Source: Methylophaga sp048259785 (lineage in GTDB: Bacteria > Pseudomonadota > Gammaproteobacteria > Nitrosococcales > Methylophagaceae). Taken from it: a DNA stretch of 64,000 nt. The notes beneath the pieces were generated by a model. It worked only from the letters and a program-made list of their open reading frames with translations, ran no database searches and was not told where the DNA came from. This document shows positions 8,148 to 15,509 of this stretch, one piece after another; position 1 is the stretch's first letter, and each line of letters begins with the position of its first letter. The stretch lies in the NCBI GenBank assembly GCA_048259785.1, contig JBLXHJ010000001.1, positions 558,001 to 622,000 on the forward strand, written 5' to 3'. A program made the position numbers and the translations under genes.

Positions 8148-10298
8148 ATGAGATTGAAATATTGGTTGCTTATTAGTGTGCTGTTCTTAGCAACAGCATG
8201 TGATATAAAAGCGATAAACTCACCTTATCCAGAAGCATCCAGTGACGAATCTATTCTCTACTCTGCTTTTTCTCTTCGCCCTAAACATTTAGACCCAGCC
8301 CGCTCTTATAGTGCGAATGAAGTTATCATCACTGGTCAGGTATACGAGCCACCTTATCAGTATCATTATTTAAAACGACCCTATCAGCTTGAACCACTAG
8401 CCGCATCAGCGATGCCTGATGTGATTTATTTGGATAAGGACAATAATCCAGTTAAATCTAATGCCAGTAATATTGCCTTTTCTGTCTATACCATTCCGAT
8501 TAAACACGCTATTTCCTATCAACCTCATCCTGCCTTTGCAAAGGATGAAAATGGAAGTTGGCTTTACCATCATTTAACAGATGAACAAATCGCAAATGTA
8601 GAAGATTTAGCGGACTTTGAAAAAACAGGTACACGAGAGCTGGTTGCTGCTGATTTTGTCTACCAGATAAAACGTCTGGCGCACCCTGAAATTCATTCTC
8701 CTATCCTTGGCGTGATGGCGGAGCATATCGTTGGGCTTAAAGAATACGCTGAGCAATTAAGAACCATTCGAAAAGAGAAGGGTGAAGTCGATCTTCGTCA
8801 GCATGAAATCAGTGGTGTAAAGACCATTGATGATTATCACTATCAGATAAAAGTATACGGAAAATATCCACAACTGGATTACTGGTTAGCGATGCCTTTT
8901 TTTGCACCTATCCCTTGGGAGGCAGAAGAATTTTATTCTCAGCCAGGACTGATTAATAAAAATATCACTTTAGATTGGTACCCTGTTGGAACAGGCCCAT
9001 TTTACATGACTGAGAATGATCCGAACCGACGCATGGTGTTGACTAAAAACCCTAACTTTCATGGTGAACGCTATCCAGCTGAAGGGGAAGAGACGGATAA
9101 GCAAAATGGCTTATTAGATGATGCTGGTAAACCATTGCCCATGATAGACAAAATTGTTTTTACCCTCGAAAAAGAAAATACGTCTTACTGGGGGAAATTC
9201 ATGCAGGGCTACTATGATGTTAGTGGCATAAGTTCAGATAGTTTCGAGCAAGCGGTGAATATTTCAACATCGGGCGAATTTGGTTTAAGTGATGAAATGA
9301 AAGCCAAAGGAATAAAACTGGAAACAGCCATTGCTGCGACTAGTTTTTATACCGGATTTAACATGTTAGACCCAGTTGTTGGCGGATATAGTGAGCGAGC
9401 CAGAAAACTCCGACAAGCTATTTCTATCGCCATAGATCAGGAAGAATATATTTCCATATTTGCTAATGGCCGCGGCATCCCTGCACAGGGACCTATTCCT
9501 CCAGGTATTTTTGGCTACAGTGAAGGTAAAGCGGGTATCAATCCATACATGTACACATGGGAGAATGGTCAAGCTGAACGTAAATCCATAGAAGCAGCAA
9601 AACAACTCCTGGCGGAAGCTGGATATCCAAATGGCAGGGATAAAAAAACAGGTGAGCCACTTGTCATTTACATGGATATCACCGCGAGTGGTCCTGACAG
9701 CAAATCAGATTTGGACTGGATGCGTAAGCAGTTTAGAAAGCTGAAAATACAGCTGGTTCTCCGAAGCAGTGACTACAATCGGTTTCAGGATAAAATCCGC
9801 CGCGGACAGGTACAGATGTTTCAATGGGGCTGGAATGCCGATTATCCTGATCCAGAAAATTTCCTGTTTTTACTTTATGGTCCAAATGGTCGAGCTGAGT
9901 TTGGTGGTGAAAACACAGCAAACTATCAAAATAAAGACTTTGACAAACTTTTTGAAAAGATGCGCACAATGTCAAACACACCAGAGCGATTGGCCATAAT
10001 TAAACAGATGGTTGATATTGTCAGGAGAGATGCTCCCTGGATATGGGGCTTTCATCCTAAACAATTCTCGCTTTATCACGAATGGAATCATAATGTTAAG
10101 CCTAATTTAATGGCTAATAACACGCTCAAATACCGGCGTATTGACACCGGCTTGCGTGAAAAACTTCAGTCTCAATGGAATCAGCCGATACTCTGGCCAT
10201 TGGGGATTGTAATAATTGTGATTATGCTGATGGTCATGCCTGCGGTTTTTATTTACCGTTCGAAGAAGTATAAAAAGCATCATTTTCCATCGACATAG
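8148..10298 (+). CDS. Peptide-type ABC transporter substrate-binding lipoprotein with C-terminal membrane segment
   Basis: Family 5 (OppA/DppA-like) extracytoplasmic binding protein, 716 residues. A lipoprotein signal ends at Cys18 (FLATAC). The SBP_bac_5 body runs from about residue 37 (ILYSAFSLRPKHLDPARSY) to about 660, with the typical ARKLRQAISIAIDQEEYI and QMFQWGWNADYPDPENF segments. Unusually there is a hydrophobic segment near the C-terminus (PLGIVIIVIMLMVMPAVFIY) followed by a basic tail, so the protein may be anchored at both ends. GAGG precedes the ATG. No permease or ATPase gene is adjacent; a DppB-type permease lies alone at 33520. The substrate is unknown. Confidence 0.85.
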   Translation: MRLKYWLLISVLFLATACDIKAINSPYPEASSDESILYSAFSLRPKHLDPARSYSANEVIITGQVYEPPYQYHYLKRPYQLEPLAASAMPDVIYLDKDNNPVKSNASNIAFSVYTIPIKHAISYQPHPAFAKDENGSWLYHHLTDEQIANVEDLADFEKTGTRELVAADFVYQIKRLAHPEIHSPILGVMAEHIVGLKEYAEQLRTIRKEKGEVDLRQHEISGVKTIDDYHYQIKVYGKYPQLDYWLAMPFFAPIPWEAEEFYSQPGLINKNITLDWYPVGTGPFYMTENDPNRRMVLTKNPNFHGERYPAEGEETDKQNGLLDDAGKPLPMIDKIVFTLEKENTSYWGKFMQGYYDVSGISSDSFEQAVNISTSGEFGLSDEMKAKGIKLETAIAATSFYTGFNMLDPVVGGYSERARKLRQAISIAIDQEEYISIFANGRGIPAQGPIPPGIFGYSEGKAGINPYMYTWENGQAERKSIEAAKQLLAEAGYPNGRDKKTGEPLVIYMDITASGPDSKSDLDWMRKQFRKLKIQLVLRSSDYNRFQDKIRRGQVQMFQWGWNADYPDPENFLFLLYGPNGRAEFGGENTANYQNKDFDKLFEKMRTMSNTPERLAIIKQMVDIVRRDAPWIWGFHPKQFSLYHEWNHNVKPNLMANNTLKYRRIDTGLREKLQSQWNQPILWPLGIVIIVIMLMVMPAVFIYRSKKYKKHHFPST

Positions 10299-10387
10299 AG
10301 GAGATTTTTACTATGCGATTAGGTAGAATGCACTGCCAGTGCTTCGGCATTTCATTGATGAGTTTCTAGTGTTTAGGGAGTAATTGA

Positions 10388-11152
10388 GTGGATTTAGCTA
10401 CACTGCTAGGTTTTATTGCGGCTTGGGGCCTAATTATAGCAACGATTGCTATGGGGGCTGCAGCCGGTGTTTTCATCAATATGCCCTCACTAGCCATTGT
10501 GCTTGGCGGCTCATTTGCCGTTGTACTGATGCGATTTACCTTAGGACAGTTTTTAGGCTCTATTAAAACAGCCATGAAAGCGTTTTTGTATAAATCGGAA
10601 TCACCACAAGAAATTATCCAGTCGGTTGTTGAGCTGGCGACCATTGCCAGAAAAGAAGGTTTACTTGCTCTGGAAAAACAAGAAATCACCAATCCTGTTT
10701 TAGCGAAAGGTATCCGAATGCTGGTAGATGGCCATGAGCCGGCCGTCGTTAAAAAAGCACTGGTTACCGAAATGAATGAAACTGTTAATCGACACTCTAT
10801 TGGTCAGCAAATTTTTAAAACAATGGGGGATGCGGGCCCGGCAATGGGGATGATTGGTACATTAGTAGGTCTTGTACAAATGCTGTCTAATATGTCGGAT
10901 CCAAAGTCGATCGGTCCCGCGATGGCCGTCGCCTTGCTGACAACTCTTTATGGTGCGATGTTAGCGAATATGTTTGCTCTGCCAGTATCCGATAAACTCG
11001 CTTTACGCAGTAGTGAAGAACTGATGAATAAAAGCATCATCATCGAGAGTGTGATGGGAATACAGGAAGGCCAAAATCCAAAAGTGCTGGGTGAGTTATT
11101 ACAAAACTTCCTACCTGCATCAAAACGCGACTCAGATGAACCAGCAGATTAA
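10388..11152 (+). CDS. pomA: Flagellar motor stator protein, PomA/MotA family
   Basis: Inner-membrane stator subunit that with its partner forms the ion channel driving flagellar rotation. The 254-residue protein has four membrane segments (about 2-24, 30-50, 148-170, 180-202). The cytoplasmic loop contains the rotor-contact region (IIQSVVELATIARKEGLLALEKQ), and the GPAMGMIGTLVGLVQM/AVALLTTLYGAMLANMF segments form TM3 and TM4. It resembles the sodium-type PomA lineage rather than the longer E. coli MotA (295). The GTG start is preceded by AGGGAG. pomB follows after 20 bases. Ion specificity is inferred from similarity. Confidence 0.9.
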   Translation: MDLATLLGFIAAWGLIIATIAMGAAAGVFINMPSLAIVLGGSFAVVLMRFTLGQFLGSIKTAMKAFLYKSESPQEIIQSVVELATIARKEGLLALEKQEITNPVLAKGIRMLVDGHEPAVVKKALVTEMNETVNRHSIGQQIFKTMGDAGPAMGMIGTLVGLVQMLSNMSDPKSIGPAMAVALLTTLYGAMLANMFALPVSDKLALRSSEELMNKSIIIESVMGIQEGQNPKVLGELLQNFLPASKRDSDEPAD

Positions 11153-11172
11153 CTAATGTTGGTCACACAATA

Positions 11173-12066
11173 ATGAGTGAAGATAGCCCTAGACCTAAAA
11201 AGCAAGACGAAGGCCTGCCGGCCTATATGGGTACATTTGCAGATTTGATGTCACTGCTAATGTGCTTTTTTGTATTGTTGTTATCCTTTGCAGAAATGGA
11301 TGCTCTGAAATATAAGATGGTCGTTAAATCCTTGGATAATGCCTTTGGGGTTCAGCGAGAAGTCATTGCGGATGCCGTGCCTGTGGGTACCAGTATTATT
11401 GCTCAGGAATATAGCCCGGGTGATCCTAAGCCAACACCATTGAAAGTTGTCAGACAAGAAACGGTTGACGATACTCGTGAAAAAATTAAGGTGACGATGG
11501 ATGCTGAAGAAGTAGCTCAGCAACAGGCTCAGGAAATTGCAGAAGAAACCCAAAAATTTCGTGAAGCACTTGATGAAGAAATTAAAGAAGGCTTAATTGA
11601 AGTTGAAAGTCAATTTAGTCGCATTGTTATTCGTATAAGGGAAAACGGCTCATTTCCATCTGGGGATGCTCGGCTAAACCCCAGTTTTAAACCCATTCTC
11701 AAAAAAATTCATGATGTATTGATTGATACGGGTGGACAAATAGCTGTAGCTGGGCATACAGATGATGTGCCGATAAATACGCCTAGGTATCGATCAAATT
11801 GGGAACTATCTACCTCAAGAGCAACGTCTGTAGTACATGAATTGTTGGCTCCCGGTGATATGAAGCCAGAACGTTTTGTACTGGAAGGGTATGCAGATAC
11901 AAAGCCGCTTGTGCCCAATAATTCACCAGAAAACCGAGCGATTAACAGACGTGTAGAAATCATTGTTCTTAAATCACCAGTTGAAGAAAGTTTAACCCGT
12001 TCAATTGATGAGCTAATGAAAGAGCATGAATCAGTTGATGGTTCTGTTACTACTATTTACGAATAA
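11173..12066 (+). CDS. pomB: Flagellar motor stator protein, PomB/MotB family
   Basis: Partner of the preceding stator protein. The 297-residue product has a short cytoplasmic N-terminus and one membrane helix carrying the ion-binding Asp24 in GTFADLMSLLMCFFVLLLSF, which is nearly identical in pattern to Vibrio PomB. A periplasmic plug/linker follows, then a C-terminal OmpA-like peptidoglycan-binding domain (about 190-280, with AGHTDDVPI and the NRRVEIIV end). Together the pair indicates a probable Na+-driven polar-type motor, which agrees with the other sodium-linked transporters in the window. No other flagellar genes are visible here. Confidence 0.92.
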   Translation: MSEDSPRPKKQDEGLPAYMGTFADLMSLLMCFFVLLLSFAEMDALKYKMVVKSLDNAFGVQREVIADAVPVGTSIIAQEYSPGDPKPTPLKVVRQETVDDTREKIKVTMDAEEVAQQQAQEIAEETQKFREALDEEIKEGLIEVESQFSRIVIRIRENGSFPSGDARLNPSFKPILKKIHDVLIDTGGQIAVAGHTDDVPINTPRYRSNWELSTSRATSVVHELLAPGDMKPERFVLEGYADTKPLVPNNSPENRAINRRVEIIVLKSPVEESLTRSIDELMKEHESVDGSVTTIYE

Positions 12067-12080
12067 TTAAGGGAAGAAAA

Positions 12081-12671
12081 ATGAAAAAAATGAATATATG
12101 GTTATCGACCCTGGGTTTTTTATTGATGAGTTCAGCAGCTACTGCGACACAATGGGAAATCAACAGTAGCGAATCACAAATCAATTTTATTTCGACAAAG
12201 AAAGTGAATATTGCTGAAGTACATCAATTCGACAAAATAGCGGGAAGTCTATCTGAAAGTGGTGAATTTTCAGTATCGATCGATCTAGCCTCGGTAGACA
12301 CCGGTGTCGAAATCCGTGATAGTCGGATGAAAGACTTTTTGTTCAATATTGCTGACTTTCCCAAAGCGGTGATAACTGCCAAGTTACCGCCTGATGAAAT
12401 TAAACAGCTTGAAGTAGGACAGACAAAACCGTTATCTGTGGATGGCATGCTTGAACTGCACGGTCAGAAAAAAGCACTGACCTTTGAGGTGCTGGTTACC
12501 AAAGTCGCCACAAATGAGTTATTGGTAGTGTCTGCTCATCCGGTAATTTTAAATGCCGATGATTATGAATTAGCAGCAGGTGTAGAAAAATTACGTGAGT
12601 TGGCTGGATTGCCCAACATCAGTCATGCTGTGCCCGTGAATTTTTATTTAACGTTGAACGCGACGAACTAA
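12081..12671 (+). CDS. YceI-family periplasmic protein
   Basis: The 196-residue protein has a signal peptide ending about residue 22 (SSAATA) and a YceI lipocalin-like beta-barrel domain (WEINSSESQINFISTKKVNIAEVHQF ... SVDTGVEIRDSRMKDFLFN ... VDGMLELHGQKK). Family members bind isoprenoid-like lipids, but the physiological role is generally unclear. It sits 14 bases after pomB and 15 bases before leuD, the position leuC often occupies, so it may be co-transcribed with either group. Confidence 0.85.
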   Translation: MKKMNIWLSTLGFLLMSSAATATQWEINSSESQINFISTKKVNIAEVHQFDKIAGSLSESGEFSVSIDLASVDTGVEIRDSRMKDFLFNIADFPKAVITAKLPPDEIKQLEVGQTKPLSVDGMLELHGQKKALTFEVLVTKVATNELLVVSAHPVILNADDYELAAGVEKLRELAGLPNISHAVPVNFYLTLNATN

Positions 12672-12686
12672 GAGGTATTCCTCGCA

Positions 12687-13325
12687 ATGCAAAAATTTTC
12701 AGTTGAAACTGGTATCGTTATCCCATTGGACCGACCCAATGTGGATACCGATGCAATTATTCCCAAGCAGTTTTTAAAATCCATTAAACGCACTGGGTTT
12801 GGCCCCAATTTGTTCGACGAGTGGCGTTATCTTGATCATGGGGAGCCTGGACAAGATACAAAAAATCGTCCACTGAATCCTGACTTTGAGCTTAATCAAC
12901 CACGTTATAAAGGTGGTACGATTCTTCTTGCACGTGAGAATTTTGGCTGTGGCTCAAGTCGTGAGCATGCTGTGTGGGCACTCGATGATTTCGGTATTCG
13001 CGTTATTATTGCCCCAAGTTTTGCTGATATCTTTTTCAGCAACACCAGTAAAAATGGTATTTTGGCGATAACTTTAGAAGAGTCATTGATAGATAAACTC
13101 TTTGAACAAGTTGAATCTATGCCTGGATATCAACTGACGGTTGATTTACCTGAGCAAAAAATCACTCTGCCAGATGGGCAGTCAATCGCTTTTGATGTCG
13201 ATGCTTTCAAAAAACACTGTCTAATTGAAGGGCTTGATGATATTGGCCTGACATTACAACACACAGCTGACATCAAAGCTTATGAAGAAAAACGTAAGCA
13301 AGAAGCACCTTGGTTATTCTCATAA
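12687..13325 (+). CDS. leuD: 3-isopropylmalate dehydratase small subunit LeuD
   Basis: Swivelling domain subunit of isopropylmalate isomerase (leucine pathway). It pairs with the Fe-S subunit LeuC, which is not in this window. The 212-residue protein has the characteristic segments IPLDRPNVDTDAIIPKQFL at the N-terminus and ENFGCGSSREHAVWAL in the middle. The usual leuC-leuD adjacency is broken by the YceI gene upstream, while leuB follows 42 bases downstream. Confidence 0.96.
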   Translation: MQKFSVETGIVIPLDRPNVDTDAIIPKQFLKSIKRTGFGPNLFDEWRYLDHGEPGQDTKNRPLNPDFELNQPRYKGGTILLARENFGCGSSREHAVWALDDFGIRVIIAPSFADIFFSNTSKNGILAITLEESLIDKLFEQVESMPGYQLTVDLPEQKITLPDGQSIAFDVDAFKKHCLIEGLDDIGLTLQHTADIKAYEEKRKQEAPWLFS

Positions 13326-13367
13326 AACAACTCTCTGAATTTAGTAAATTATTTAAAGATATAAAAA

Positions 13368-14438
13368 ATGACAAAAAAAATTGTAGTTTTGCCTGGTGAT
13401 GGCATTGGCCCTGAAATCGTTGCTGAAGCAGTCAAAATTCTTGAAAAGTTTCGTGAAGAAGGTCTGGATATCAACCTTGAGTACGGCTTAATTGGTGGTG
13501 CCGCCTATGATGAAACAGGCACACCCCTACCAGCAGAAACCTTAGAAATGTCAAAACAGGCGGATGCTATTTTGCTAGGTGCTGTTGGTGGTTATAAATG
13601 GGAATCTCTGGACATTAGTGTAAGACCGGAAAAAGGCCTTTTAGGCATACGTTCTGAATTGAATCTATTTGCTAATTTACGTCCAGCTATTTTGTATCCG
13701 CAGTTAGCTGATGCTTCTACTTTGAAACCTGAAGTCGTTGCTGGCTTGGATTTGATGATTGTACGCGAGTTGACGGGCGGAATTTATTTCGGTCAGCCTC
13801 GTGGTATCAGAACATTGGATAATGGCGAAAAACAAGGATTCAATACACTTGTGTATCGCGAAAGTGAAATCAACCGAATCGGTAAAGTCGCTTTTGATAT
13901 CGCGGCCAAACGACAAGGCAGAGTTTGCTCTGTAGATAAAGCAAATGTGCTGGAAAGCACAGAATTGTGGCGTGAAACTATGACAACATTGTCAAAATCC
14001 TATCCGGATATTGAATTGAGTCATATGTATGTGGATAACGCGGCAATGCAATTGGTGAGGGCACCGAAGCAATTTGATGTCATGGTTACCACCAATATGT
14101 TTGGGGATATTTTATCGGACTGTGCTTCTATGCTTACCGGCTCGATTGGGATGTTACCTTCAGCATCACTGGATGAAAACAGCAAAGGCATGTATGAGCC
14201 AATCCATGGTTCTGCACCTGATATTGCCGGACAGAATATTGCGAATCCACTAGCGACAATTTTATCAGCTGCTATGATGTTACGTTACACGCTCGATGAA
14301 GCCTCAATGGCAGATCGAATTGAAAAAGCTGTGAGCAAGGTGTTGGATGACGGTCTTCGTACTGCTGATATCTACTCTGCAGGTATGACCAAGGTCTCTA
14401 CTGCAGAGATGGGTGATGCGGTGCTTGCAGCGTTATAA
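13368..14438 (+). CDS. leuB: 3-isopropylmalate dehydrogenase LeuB
   Basis: NAD-dependent oxidative decarboxylation of 3-isopropylmalate to 2-oxoisocaproate. The 356-residue protein shows the beta-decarboxylating dehydrogenase pattern: LPGDGIGPEIV at the N-terminus, the substrate-binding arginines in RSELNLFANLRPA and RELTGGIYFG, the catalytic KANVLESTELW and the metal-site MFGDILSDCASMLTGSIGMLPSASL. It belongs to the leuD-leuB-asd-fimV-truA-trpF block typical of Pseudomonas-like gammaproteobacteria. Confidence 0.97.
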   Translation: MTKKIVVLPGDGIGPEIVAEAVKILEKFREEGLDINLEYGLIGGAAYDETGTPLPAETLEMSKQADAILLGAVGGYKWESLDISVRPEKGLLGIRSELNLFANLRPAILYPQLADASTLKPEVVAGLDLMIVRELTGGIYFGQPRGIRTLDNGEKQGFNTLVYRESEINRIGKVAFDIAAKRQGRVCSVDKANVLESTELWRETMTTLSKSYPDIELSHMYVDNAAMQLVRAPKQFDVMVTTNMFGDILSDCASMLTGSIGMLPSASLDENSKGMYEPIHGSAPDIAGQNIANPLATILSAAMMLRYTLDEASMADRIEKAVSKVLDDGLRTADIYSAGMTKVSTAEMGDAVLAAL

Positions 14439-14459
14439 ATTAAAAACGAAAGGTGTATT

Positions 14460-15482
14460 GTGAATAAAAAAGTAGATGTTGCAGTTGTAGGTGCTACAGG
14501 GGCCGTAGGTGAGGCCATGTTGGAAATTTTGCACCAACGTCAGTTCCCAGTGGGTAAAGTATATGCGCTGGCAAGTGAACGAAGTGCAGGCTCTACAGTT
14601 AGCTTTGGCAATAAATCGATACTTGTCGAAGACTTGGCTGAATTTGATTTCTCAAAAGTGCAGGTTGGCCTGTTTTCTCCTGGTGCAAGTGTATCCGCTA
14701 TTTATGCGCCAAAAGCCGCGGCAGCTGGTTGTGTAGTTATCGATAATACATCACAGTTCCGCTATGACGATGACATCCCACTGGTCGTGCCTGAAGTCAA
14801 TCCAGAAGCAGTAGCTGATTATAAAAACCGTGGCATTATTGCTAATCCTAATTGCTCAACCATCCAAATGATGGTTGCACTGAAGCCTATCTATGATGCC
14901 GTAGGTATTACACGTATTAATGTCTGTACCTATCAGGCGGTTTCTGGTTCCGGTAAGCCAGCAATGGATGAGCTTGCCAAGCAGACAGCGGATTTATTAA
15001 ACGGACGTCCTGTGAAAGCAGAAGTCTATCCGAAACAAATCGCGTTCAATGTGTTGCCACAAATTGATGTGTTTATGGATAACGGCTACACCAAAGAAGA
15101 AATGAAAATGGTGTGGGAAACCCGCAAAATTATGGGTGATGAATCCATTCAGGTTAATCCAACAGCAGTTCGTGTACCTGTATTTTTCGGTCACTCAGAA
15201 GCAATTCATATCGAAACTCGTGACAAAATAACGGCAGAACAATGCAAAGCCTTATATGAAAAGGCTGAGGGCATCGTATTGCTTGACGAGCGTAAAGATG
15301 GTGGATATCCAACTGCTGTGACTGAGTCTTCAGGACAGGATCCCGTATTTGTCGGACGTATCCGCGAAGACATTTCCCATGAAAAAGGATTAAATTTATG
15401 GGTAGTTGCAGATAACGTTCGTAAAGGTGCTGCACTTAACAGTGTTCAGATTGCTGAAGTCTTAGTTGAAAAGTACCTTTAA
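14460..15482 (+). CDS. asd: Aspartate-semialdehyde dehydrogenase Asd
   Basis: Reduces aspartyl phosphate to aspartate semialdehyde, the branch point to lysine, threonine, methionine and diaminopimelate. The 340-residue protein has the NADP-binding GATGAVGEAML loop at 11-21, the catalytic Cys132 in NPNCST, and the VSGSGKPAMDEL and VRVPVFFGHSEAIHIET segments. The GTG start is preceded by AAAGG. This is the short (about 340-residue) form rather than the E. coli-type 367-residue enzyme. It lies between leuB and fimV in a same-strand series. Confidence 0.96.
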   Translation: MNKKVDVAVVGATGAVGEAMLEILHQRQFPVGKVYALASERSAGSTVSFGNKSILVEDLAEFDFSKVQVGLFSPGASVSAIYAPKAAAAGCVVIDNTSQFRYDDDIPLVVPEVNPEAVADYKNRGIIANPNCSTIQMMVALKPIYDAVGITRINVCTYQAVSGSGKPAMDELAKQTADLLNGRPVKAEVYPKQIAFNVLPQIDVFMDNGYTKEEMKMVWETRKIMGDESIQVNPTAVRVPVFFGHSEAIHIETRDKITAEQCKALYEKAEGIVLLDERKDGGYPTAVTESSGQDPVFVGRIREDISHEKGLNLWVVADNVRKGAALNSVQIAEVLVEKYL

Positions 15483-15509
15483 ATTAAGCTAGATAAGGAA
15501 GTTAAGGGG

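Noticed and set aside
10330..10342. Inverted repeat GCACTG-C-CAGTGC before pomA as a hairpin
   Set aside because: Only one base separates the arms, so no stable loop can form, and there is no T-run.
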